Below are positions 1 to 5,809 of a DNA stretch of 17,191 nt, piece after piece (positions within the stretch are counted from its first letter, which is position 1; every line of letters begins with the position of its first letter). The translations under genes were made by a program, and so were the position numbers. The stretch comes from Crateriforma sp964453205 (GTDB lineage: Bacteria > Planctomycetota > Planctomycetia > Pirellulales > Pirellulaceae). The notes under the pieces were generated by a model, which had not been told where the DNA came from, did not search any database, and worked only from the letters and a program-made list of their open reading frames with translations. The stretch spans positions 1-17,191 of the forward strand of contig CAYVRC010000130.1 in assembly GCA_964453205.1 (NCBI GenBank), in the 5' to 3' direction.

Positions 1-313
1 CCCATCGAATCGACCGCTGGACAAACTCGTGCATGGTAAACGCCTGCATGACTAGGCGTCCGTAAAGGCCCAGGCTTTCGATCCTCGAACGGCCCGCAAT
101 TCGAAAGCCCAGGTCGGGAATCCCTTCAGCCCTACTGACAGAATTCAAGAACACACAGAGCTGATGCACGGGCATCAGTGTATCAAGTGTTTCTGGGCTG
201 GGCGGCGTCAGTTTCGCGCGGCTGAGATGACGTCCGGTCGGAATCCCCTCGGCGTGCAAAAGAGCGATCGCCGGTTGGAGGACCACTTTGCGGACGAGAG
301 GAATTTGCTTCAT
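1..313 (-). CDS. AraC-family transcriptional regulator, N-terminal part (runs off the window)
   Basis: An uninterrupted minus-strand frame starts with ATG at 313-311 (MKQIPLVRKVVLQP) and stays open for 104 codons to the window edge. The later part (PVHQLCVFLNSVSR, then GIPDLGFRIAGRS, then ESLGLYGRLVMQAFT and IRW) has the pattern of the arabinose-binding-type N-terminal domain found in many AraC regulators: a helix ending in FL, a DLG(F/L)R(I/L) motif, and a GLxGxxVMxAxT block. The C-terminal helix-turn-helix domain would lie beyond the left edge and cannot be seen, so the DNA-binding assignment is inferred from the sensor domain. In the family, such proteins sense a small ligand and regulate nearby genes. 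The start has no clear Shine-Dalgarno; an in-frame GTG eight codons upstream is an alternative. It faces away from the small ORF at 513. Confidence 0.6.
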   Translation of the reverse strand, partial: MKQIPLVRKVVLQPAIALLHAEGIPTGRHLSRAKLTPPSPETLDTLMPVHQLCVFLNSVSRAEGIPDLGFRIAGRSRIESLGLYGRLVMQAFTMHEFVQRSIRW

Positions 314-512
314 ACGATCGCCGCCATGATGTCGCACATCGACCGATCTCGCGTGCGCGCAGAGTTGAAGGGGCACCGGTTGATTTGGCGTGAAATGACA
401 GTGGGACTCAATCTCAACGACCGCTACCTGATGTGTATACTACCAGATCTCCTCCCAGATCTGAATCGAAGAATCATCTTCGGCGTTGTCTTGCAAACGG
501 AGCGACCGCGAA
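314..512. other. Intergenic region between divergent genes
   Basis: About 200 bases separate the AraC-type start (minus) from the small ORF start (plus). It would have to hold both promoters if the two are real. I found no convincing -35/-10 pair, operator or RNA gene in it. Confidence 0.35.
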
Positions 513-779
513 ATGAAGCGGATTTACTACTTGCTCGTGTTGTTGACCGGGTTCTCGATCGCATCGGCGCAAGAGACGCCGCGGGCACCATCGCCACCGG
601 CAGATGCCGCAACCGGTGTCGCCGACTCGGAAATGGGAACTATGGGGGCCACCCTGACTTTAGGGCCATCTACCGAGTCCGCGTGCCTGCCGGTAGCGAA
701 CCGGCAGGCACTTTCTCTTTCTAAATCGATAATCAGGATCGCTCAAGCAGCTAAAGAAAAAACTTTTCGATGCACCTGA
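513..779 (+). CDS. Small putative secreted protein, possibly a gene remnant
   Basis: ATG at 513 opens an 88-residue frame. The first 19 residues form a plausible Sec signal peptide: MKR, a hydrophobic core (YYLLVLLTGFSIA), and an ASA-Q cleavage site. GGAG at 499-502 lies 10 bases before the ATG, a slightly long but usable Shine-Dalgarno spacing. After the signal peptide the sequence is Pro/Ala-rich (PRAPSPPADAATG) and then has no recognisable domain. A strong terminator hairpin (683-711) lies inside the frame, so the last 30 or so codons are probably not a natural protein end. The ORF may be the surviving front of a longer secreted protein joined out of frame to its 3' end. I do not recognise the family. 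It could also be a chance frame. Confidence 0.33.
   Translation: MKRIYYLLVLLTGFSIASAQETPRAPSPPADAATGVADSEMGTMGATLTLGPSTESACLPVANRQALSLSKSIIRIAQAAKEKTFRCT
683..724 (+). terminator. Strong Rho-independent terminator
   Basis: A perfect 12-bp stem, GTGCCTGCCGGT (683-694) with ACCGGCAGGCAC (700-711), closes a 5-base loop (AGCGA) and is followed by a T-rich run (TTTCTCTTTCT). This is a textbook intrinsic terminator for plus-strand transcription. No intact gene ends just upstream, which suggests the gene it served is the damaged ORF starting at 513. Confidence 0.75.
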
Positions 780-997
780 GCGGATCCCAAACCGAGACAC
801 TATCCAACAATTGGAGCGTCTCGTTCTGTCCCGCATCCAGTTTTCGTGATCAGGTCGATCGGAGATCTTGAACGCCCAGATAGCTATTTGGGCGACTTCG
901 GTGATCCTGTACCGGAATCTTCGCGCAGCCTACGCCTCAACCGCTTGTAGGCTTCGGCGAGAGTATCGGCGTCGTAGACGGTGAAACAGAGAACTGT
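725..997. other. Gap between small ORF and transposase, with one near-perfect palindrome
   Basis: This stretch has no gene I can support apart from the tail of the doubtful ORF at 513-779. At 873-894 there is a 22-base palindrome with a single G/T mismatch (CGCCCA at 873-878, TGGGCG at 889-894, ATAGCTAT core). The transposase frame continues after its stop at 998 for another 37 codons (TVLCFTVYDADTLAEAYK, then RLRRRLRED and more) to a TAG at 884-886, inside that palindrome. Confidence 0.4.
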
Positions 998-2074
998 TCA
1001 GGCCGTCGGTAGGCCGAGCGGGTTGTCGGGGGCACACAGCCAACCTTGTCCGCGGCGGATCGCTTCGCGGGCCAAGCTTTCGGGCGTACCGGCCGCCCTC
1101 TTGAAGACACGGCCGAATTTGCGGACGACATCGCACCAACCGGCCGCGTCCACGCCGATGCGTGTCAAGATCGGAGCCAAATGCTCGGGGATCGAACCGA
1201 CTTGATCACGATGCATCTGCCGACCGGTCCAGTCCAGAAGTTCCAAATAGCGGACCATCGAGACACATAGGAATCCTTTCTCGCTCGCCCGACGCCCCGA
1301 AGAATCCAAGCAAGGACCGATCGGATCATCTTGTTCGTTGATCTCGATCGGGCTCATCCAACCGCTACGACGACGTCGACGACTACGTTCCCACTGATGC
1401 GTGCTCGGTCGGTTGCGGTCCTTGCGTTCGGAAAGGTCGTCGATCCGATCTTTCGCTCCCGTGTAATCGCTTGTTTCGGGGGACTCTGCCATTGCCGCGC
1501 GAATCGGATTCAAGTCGACGTATGTCGCACAAGCCAGCAAACTGGCCTCGTCCAACAGCAACTGAGCCTTGAAGCGGCCTTCCCAGAACCGGCCGGTGCA
1601 CTCGTCCTCACGGTTGGCCCGGCGGGCGATATTCTCGGCCGTGCACCGCATCCACCAACTGATATCAGAAAGCCGTCGCCGACGTTCTGCCAAGACCTCG
1701 GCCTGATTGACGATCATGTCGATCTCGGATTGAGTCGGCGTTTCGGGCGATCCGTCTGGCTTGCGGCGGTGGGGAAACAACCGGAGCCACCGCTGAGCCA
1801 CTTCGGTGTCAGTCCATGCCGCGACGACGTCGGGCCGGCTTCGCAGGACCAAATGTAGATGATTGCTTAGCACGGTATAGGTCAGGCAGTCGACCGCGAA
1901 TACCCCTGCTAAAAACTCCAGGCGATCACGAATCCAGCCACGGCGATGCTCGAAAGACTGGCCGGTAAAGCGGTCTTTTCCACACAAAAAGGCCCTCCGG
2001 ACGCATCGCTGAACGGCATGAAAGACTTGGACTTCAGCCGGATCGGCCACTTCGTAACGAGGTTTTCGAGGCAT
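998..2074 (-). CDS. REP-associated-type (Y1/HUH-like) transposase
   Basis: The 358-residue product belongs to the group of IS200-like transposases related to RAYTs, which process short palindromic DNA as single strands. The opening MPRKPRYEV, the block CVRRAFLCGKDRFTGQSFEH (residues 24-43), the HUH-type motif NHLHLVL with His72 and His74, and the late signature CTGRFWEGRFKAQ (159-171) followed by ACATYVDLNPIRA are characteristic of a group seen in marine proteobacteria and planctomycetes. I chose ATG 2074 because GGAG lies 9 bases upstream; ATG 2080 and TTG 2107 are alternatives. The tyrosine of canonical Y1 enzymes is not evident in the helix before the WEGRF block (SWWMRCTAENIARRAN). It appears full length and may be a domesticated single-copy gene. 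A 55-bp repeat lies 40 bases upstream of the start, next to the assembly gap. Confidence 0.85.
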   Translation of the reverse strand: MPRKPRYEVADPAEVQVFHAVQRCVRRAFLCGKDRFTGQSFEHRRGWIRDRLEFLAGVFAVDCLTYTVLSNHLHLVLRSRPDVVAAWTDTEVAQRWLRLFPHRRKPDGSPETPTQSEIDMIVNQAEVLAERRRRLSDISWWMRCTAENIARRANREDECTGRFWEGRFKAQLLLDEASLLACATYVDLNPIRAAMAESPETSDYTGAKDRIDDLSERKDRNRPSTHQWERSRRRRRSGWMSPIEINEQDDPIGPCLDSSGRRASEKGFLCVSMVRYLELLDWTGRQMHRDQVGSIPEHLAPILTRIGVDAAGWCDVVRKFGRVFKRAAGTPESLAREAIRRGQGWLCAPDNPLGLPTA

Positions 2075-2113
2075 TGACATGATCTCCGAGAAAAGGTGCC
2101 CGGGCAAAGCCTA

Positions 2114-2168
2114 ATCGATCGGCGGAAGGAAGGCAAGGTCTTTGGGTGGCCCTTTTTGGGGAGGGGCT
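2114..2168. repeat. 55-bp direct repeat, left copy, abutting the N gap
   Basis: These 55 bases, starting ATCGATCGGCGGAAGG and ending TTGGGGAGGGGCT, are identical to 2269-2323. The copy ends exactly at the first N. An exact match of this length at both gap edges is what de Bruijn assemblers leave when two contigs share a terminal k-mer. The 55-mer is therefore probably either one real copy counted twice or a repeat present elsewhere in the genome. Confidence 0.9.
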
Positions 2169-2268
2169 NNNNNNNNNNNNNNNNNNNNNNNNNNNNNNNN
2201 NNNNNNNNNNNNNNNNNNNNNNNNNNNNNNNNNNNNNNNNNNNNNNNNNNNNNNNNNNNNNNNNNNNN
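2169..2268. other. Assembly gap (100 N)
   Basis: Exactly 100 Ns, the conventional length for a gap of unknown size. Any frame spanning it is meaningless. The true content may be nothing at all (if the flanking 55-mers are the same locus) or an unassembled repeat. Confidence 0.98.
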
Positions 2269-2323
2269 ATCGATCGGCGGAAGGAAGGCAAGGTCTTTGG
2301 GTGGCCCTTTTTGGGGAGGGGCT
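2269..2323. repeat. 55-bp direct repeat, right copy, abutting the N gap
   Basis: Identical to 2114-2168, starting at the first base after the gap. It contains a small palindrome, CCCTTTTTGGG. If the element is real and multicopy, its position in front of a RAYT-type gene would fit a recognition or end sequence, but that is only inference. Confidence 0.9.
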
Positions 2324-2418
2324 CATCAATCTCCATTGGGTCCACATCAAAGCATCACTTTTTCTTCACGGACACAGGGTAACATGCCGCCCTTTCAGGA
2401 TCGGCCCAAAGGTGTTGC

Positions 2419-3741
2419 ATGGACCACGATCGCGGCCGGTTCGACCCGACGGCGGAGACGCACGGCCGAGATGCGACGCCGCCGAGCCACTGGCTGGCGA
2501 CTCGCGCGATCGTCGCGGCGTTCGGGACGTACTTCTGCATGTACGCGTTTCGAAAGCCGTTCACCGCAGCGACTTTCGAAGAATTGTCCTTCGCAGGACT
2601 GGGCTACAAATCGGTCCTGATCACTGCCCAATTGGCCGGATACACGCTGTCAAAGTTCCTCGGAATCTCCGTCGTTTCGGCTTGGCCGCCGCGTCACCGG
2701 GCCGCCGGGATCGTCGGCCTGATCTTCGTCGCGGAGGTTTCTCTGTTGTTGTTTGCCGTCGGTCCGTCGGCTCTGGGGCCGCTGTTCTTGTTCTGCAACG
2801 GTTTGCCCCTGGGCATGGTGTTCGGACTCGTCTTGGCGTATCTCGAAGGCCGCCGACTGACCGAAGCGATGACCGCCGGTCTGTGCGTCAGCTTCATCGT
2901 CTCCTCCGGCGTCGTGAAATCGATCGGACGTAGCTTGATCTTGGACTACGGGGTTGAGGAAAGGTGGATGCCCTTTGTGACAGGGCTGCTGTTTGCCATT
3001 CCCCTGCTCGTGTTCGTCGAACTGCTTCACCGCACACCACCACCGGACGCGACGGATGTCCGACTTCGACATGAACGCCGCCCGATGACTCGAAAGCATC
3101 GTGCCGACTTCTTTCGGCGACATCGCATGGGGCTGACGCTGTTGGTCTCCATTTACGTTCTGTTGACGGTGATCCGATCGATTCGCGATGATTTCGCGGT
3201 GGAGATTTGGCAGGGCCTGGGCTTTACGATTCAACCATCGATCTATACTTGGAGCGAAACGGCAGTGATGCTCGGCGTCATCGTTGTCAACGGACTCGCC
3301 GTGCGAATCATCGACAACCGAAAAGCTTTTCTGACGTCATTGTTGTTGGTCGTCGGTGGCTTGACGCTGGTATTGTCAGCCGTCGCCGGTCACGGGGCGG
3401 GCGTGTTGCCACCGTTCGCTTTCATGGTCTTGATCGGTTTGGGCATGTACGTGCCCTATGTCGCTTTTCACACGACCGTTTTCGAACGGCTGATCGCTTT
3501 GTTTCGTGAACCGGGAAACATCGGCTACTTGATGTACCTCGCCGACTTCGCCGGTTATCTCACCTACGCGGCGTTGTTGATGGCCAAGCCGCTGTTGGCG
3601 TCACGGCCGGACCCGCTGCAGACATTCATCTTCGTCACGGCTTCCGTCACCCTCGTCGCGGTGCTGATCGTCGGCATGGCTCTGTATCACTTCAGTGGCG
3701 AACGACTTTCAGCGGCTCGGCCACGGCCGATCGAAACTTAA
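2419..3741 (+). CDS. DUF5690/MFS-like membrane transporter of the phosphonate cluster
   Basis: The 440-residue polytopic membrane protein has roughly 12 hydrophobic segments, beginning WLATRAIVAAFGTYFCMYAF with the early motif YAFRKPF (about residues 42-48). A basic hydrophilic loop (RLRHERRPMTRKHRADFFRR, about 215-235) splits it into two halves of about six segments, as in major-facilitator folds. I recognise it as the DUF5690 type, which recurs beside phosphonate-degradation genes in planctomycetes; the likely job, uptake of an organophosphonate, is inferred from context. ATG 2419 is preceded by AAAGG at 2408-2412 with a 6-base spacer. The stop is 8 bases before the HD-domain gene, so the two are very likely one operon. 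The promoter must lie between the assembly gap and 2419, but I could not identify it. Confidence 0.8.
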   Translation: MDHDRGRFDPTAETHGRDATPPSHWLATRAIVAAFGTYFCMYAFRKPFTAATFEELSFAGLGYKSVLITAQLAGYTLSKFLGISVVSAWPPRHRAAGIVGLIFVAEVSLLLFAVGPSALGPLFLFCNGLPLGMVFGLVLAYLEGRRLTEAMTAGLCVSFIVSSGVVKSIGRSLILDYGVEERWMPFVTGLLFAIPLLVFVELLHRTPPPDATDVRLRHERRPMTRKHRADFFRRHRMGLTLLVSIYVLLTVIRSIRDDFAVEIWQGLGFTIQPSIYTWSETAVMLGVIVVNGLAVRIIDNRKAFLTSLLLVVGGLTLVLSAVAGHGAGVLPPFAFMVLIGLGMYVPYVAFHTTVFERLIALFREPGNIGYLMYLADFAGYLTYAALLMAKPLLASRPDPLQTFIFVTASVTLVAVLIVGMALYHFSGERLSAARPRPIET

Positions 3742-3749
3742 GAGAAATC

Positions 3750-4358
3750 ATGAGCACAGAGTCTTCTCCCCACGCTTTTCCGGCCACCGTCGACGCGGTT
3801 TTGGCACTGTTCCGCCGTCGTGGCGACGACCGTTACGGTCTGGAGGACGTATCACAGCAGCAACACGCCTTGCAGTGTGCCGACTTGGCGCGCCAAGAAG
3901 ACGCGGATGAAGATTTGATTGCGTCAGCCTTGCTGCACGACATCGGCCACCTGTTGTCCGGCGATGATTTGCCCACCCGGCTTCAGGAGGATTTGAATGA
4001 TCGACACGAAAGTGCCGGGGCACGATGGCTTTCGAGTTTGTTTCCACGCTCGGTCGTTGATCCGATTCGAATGCACGTGGCCGCGAAACGTTATCTGTGC
4101 ACTCGCGAGCCGGGTTACGTCGACCGGCTTTCATCGACCTCACGGAAAAGCTACGAAGATCAGGGAGGGGGCATGTCCGCCGACGCGCTGGCGAAGTTTG
4201 AAAGCCAATCGCATTTCAACGCCGCTCTGAAATTGCGACGCTGGGACGATACCGCTAAGGACCCGGAAAAGCCGACGGCCTCGCTGGAGGATTATCGAGA
4301 ACTGCTGTGCCGTGTGGCGTCGCGTCGGCAAAATTCGACCGGCGACGCGGGCACTTGA
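3750..4358 (+). CDS. HD-domain phosphonate oxygenase, PhnZ-like (phosphonate-operon HDIG protein)
   Basis: The 202-residue protein is the size of PhnZ-type HD oxygenases. PhnZ uses a di-iron site and O2 to cleave the C-P bond of 1-hydroxy-2-aminoethylphosphonate, giving glycine and phosphate. The metal ligands are all in place: His39 (QQHALQ), His63-Asp64 and His67 (LLHDIGHL), His86 (DRHESAG), His108 (MHVAAKRYL) and Asp165 (RRWDD). Tyr29 and Glu32 (RYGLED) keep the spacing of the gating Tyr24/Glu27 pair described for PhnZ, and Lys112 matches its substrate-binding lysine. The start sits 8 bases after the transporter gene, with a weak AGAGAA ribosome site. It converges on phnX with 3 bases between stops. 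No PhnY-type dioxygenase, which would make the hydroxylated substrate, is in the window. Exact substrate is therefore uncertain. Confidence 0.88.
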   Translation: MSTESSPHAFPATVDAVLALFRRRGDDRYGLEDVSQQQHALQCADLARQEDADEDLIASALLHDIGHLLSGDDLPTRLQEDLNDRHESAGARWLSSLFPRSVVDPIRMHVAAKRYLCTREPGYVDRLSSTSRKSYEDQGGGMSADALAKFESQSHFNAALKLRRWDDTAKDPEKPTASLEDYRELLCRVASRRQNSTGDAGT

Positions 4359-4361
4359 GCT

Positions 4362-5168
4362 TCACGGTGCCACTTCGATCGGCGCGGCGCCGGCTTCCAA
4401 GCGATCCAGACAGGCGGGCAAATCGGCGACGGTCTCGATCACGTCATGAGCCCCGGCGTCACGAAGCCTTCGCTCAGCGATTTGCACTCGACGCGCACGC
4501 TCGCCGGGTTCCAACGCTTCGTAATCGGCTTGGCGAAGTCCCATCAAGTTTCCCGAGCCGCTGACGCCGACGGTCCGGCACCCCGCGTTGCGTCCCGCTT
4601 CGATGCCCACCGTCGTGTCGTCGACTTTCACCACGCCGCTGATCGGATACACGTTCATGGCCTCGCAGTTTCGGTAGATCAACCACGGTGCGGGACGTCC
4701 CGGGCAGGGATCGCTCGAGGTTCCGATGTGCAGCGGCTCGAAACCGGCTCGCGCGGCGATCGGTGCGATCCGGTCCATGATTTCTCGGGTGTAACCGGTT
4801 GTCGATCCGATCTTGATGCCGCGACTTGCAAGTCGATCACAAACTTCGGCGACGCCGTCGATCAACTGGCAATGTTGCGTGATCACGTCAAGCTGCAACG
4901 GCAAGAATCGCTGGTAGATCTCATCCACTACCACGTCATCGGCATCGCATCCGTGTTGTCGTCGCCAACGGTCCGCCACATCGGCGTGCCGCAATACCGA
5001 CGCGATGTGATCTCGCTTGCCACGCCCCATCGGGGCACGCGCCTCGGTTTCGGTGATGTGAAAATCGACGGCTTCAAAAGCGGCGACGAAGGCCGCAATG
5101 GGACCACACGACCCGAAGTCGATGACCGTGCCGGCCCAATCGAAAATGACCGCCTGAATCGAATTCAT
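4362..5168 (-). CDS. phnX: Phosphonoacetaldehyde hydrolase (phosphonatase)
   Basis: The 268-residue HAD-superfamily enzyme hydrolyses phosphonoacetaldehyde to acetaldehyde and phosphate in the cytoplasm, the last step of 2-aminoethylphosphonate catabolism. The nucleophile loop is FDWAGTVIDFG with Asp10 and, as in PhnX, Ala12 where other HAD enzymes have the second Asp. Lys51 in MGRGKRDH is the Schiff-base lysine of the cap domain. Later motifs are GSTTGYT, CPGRPAPW and VKVDDTTVGIEAG. I chose ATG 5168 because MNSIQAVIFDW is the natural PhnX start and because it overlaps the stop of the upstream FAD gene as ATGA. The frame runs on upstream to 5696 only because a frameshift puts the front of the FAD gene in the same frame. 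The protein looks intact and functional, unlike its upstream partner. Confidence 0.95.
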   Translation of the reverse strand: MNSIQAVIFDWAGTVIDFGSCGPIAAFVAAFEAVDFHITETEARAPMGRGKRDHIASVLRHADVADRWRRQHGCDADDVVVDEIYQRFLPLQLDVITQHCQLIDGVAEVCDRLASRGIKIGSTTGYTREIMDRIAPIAARAGFEPLHIGTSSDPCPGRPAPWLIYRNCEAMNVYPISGVVKVDDTTVGIEAGRNAGCRTVGVSGSGNLMGLRQADYEALEPGERARRVQIAERRLRDAGAHDVIETVADLPACLDRLEAGAAPIEVAP

Positions 5169-5696
5169 CCGTTGACCAAAGCGTTTGTGGGGTTGTGAGT
5201 CGGCTCGGCGGCCGATGGATCGGGCAAACCGGATAGCAAAACCGGATCTTTCCATTGCCGCCACATCCGCTCCGCGATCCCAAGACTGAGCGTCATGCCG
5301 TTGCCGCCCAAGCCGTTGACGATTCGCATGCCGGGGGCCGGATCGGCAATGAGTACCGCGTGACCGGGGCGCTTCAAATAACGTCCTTGCCACCGCTGGG
5401 ACACGCAAGGGGTGGGCAGACGAAACCGTCGATTCAGCTCGGCCAAGATCAACTCGTCGATCGCTTCGGCAAGCTCGATCCACAGCCGGCGGCTTTTCAT
5501 TGCCAGCGTGAACCGAGCACCGGGCGGCTAGCCGATGGACCAAATCATGCCGAAATTGCGGATGCTGGCTCCGACAAATTTGGCATGCTGTTCCAATACG
5601 ATCACGCGGTGGCCGCGCCGCAGCCCATGCCTGCGCCAAACCCATGATGCCGGCACCGACGATCGTCACGTCGGCTTGGTCGGTGAATGATGTCAT
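5165..5696 (-). pseudogene. FAD-dependent oxidoreductase of phosphonate catabolism, disrupted
   Basis: The start (MTSFTDQADVTIVGAGIMGL, dinucleotide-binding GxGxxG) and the end (PGMRIVNGLGGNGMTLSLG, then AERMW) match the FAD oxidoreductases found in phosphonate operons (TIGR03364 type, about 370 residues), thought to oxidise aminoethylphosphonate or an N-methyl derivative to phosphonoacetaldehyde. Three lesions are visible. Near 5610-5625 the frame shifts: after GLAQAWAAAR the family sequence GHRVIVLEQHAKFVGASIRN continues in another frame. At 5530-5528 a TAG stands where the family has Gln (WSIG-stop-PPGARF). Around 5450-5460 the sequence jumps from RRLWIELAEAI to a C-terminal segment (LILAELNRRF), leaving out about 190 codons. 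Only about 177 codons' worth remains. Its stop still overlaps the phnX start by four bases (ATGA), so the pair was once translationally coupled. Confidence 0.88.
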
Positions 5697-5737
5697 CGTC
5701 TGCCAGTGAAGAAGTCTCGCGCCGCGGCAATGGTGAT

Positions 5738-5780
5738 CTCACGATTTGACCCTGATACGAGCTTACCAAACTATCGTGAG
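5738..5780. promoter_or_regulatory. Inverted repeat upstream of the FAD/phnX unit, possible operator
   Basis: CTCACGAT at 5738-5745 and ATCGTGAG at 5773-5780 form a perfect 8-bp inverted repeat with a 27-base spacer. It lies 42 bases upstream of the FAD pseudogene start, where that operon's promoter should be. The arms could be two half-sites for a repressor or activator. The distance is long for a hairpin and there is no T run, so a terminator for the gene ending at 5810 is less likely. Chance cannot be excluded. Confidence 0.3.
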
Positions 5781-5809
5781 GATCGGATGTGGATCGCGTG
5801 AACGCCTCC

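Noticed and set aside
164..724. A 186-codon plus-strand ORF at the left end
   Set aside because: It is antisense to the AraC-type frame, has no motif, and runs through the 683-711 terminator.
2034..2933. Several ORFs spanning the N gap
   Set aside because: They translate Ns and duplicated contig ends, so they carry no biological information.
4362..5696. A 444-codon minus-strand ORF that could be called one FAD-PhnX fusion protein
   Set aside because: Residues 29-176 are out-of-frame translation of the FAD gene. PhnX has its own natural start at 5168 with an ATGA overlap.
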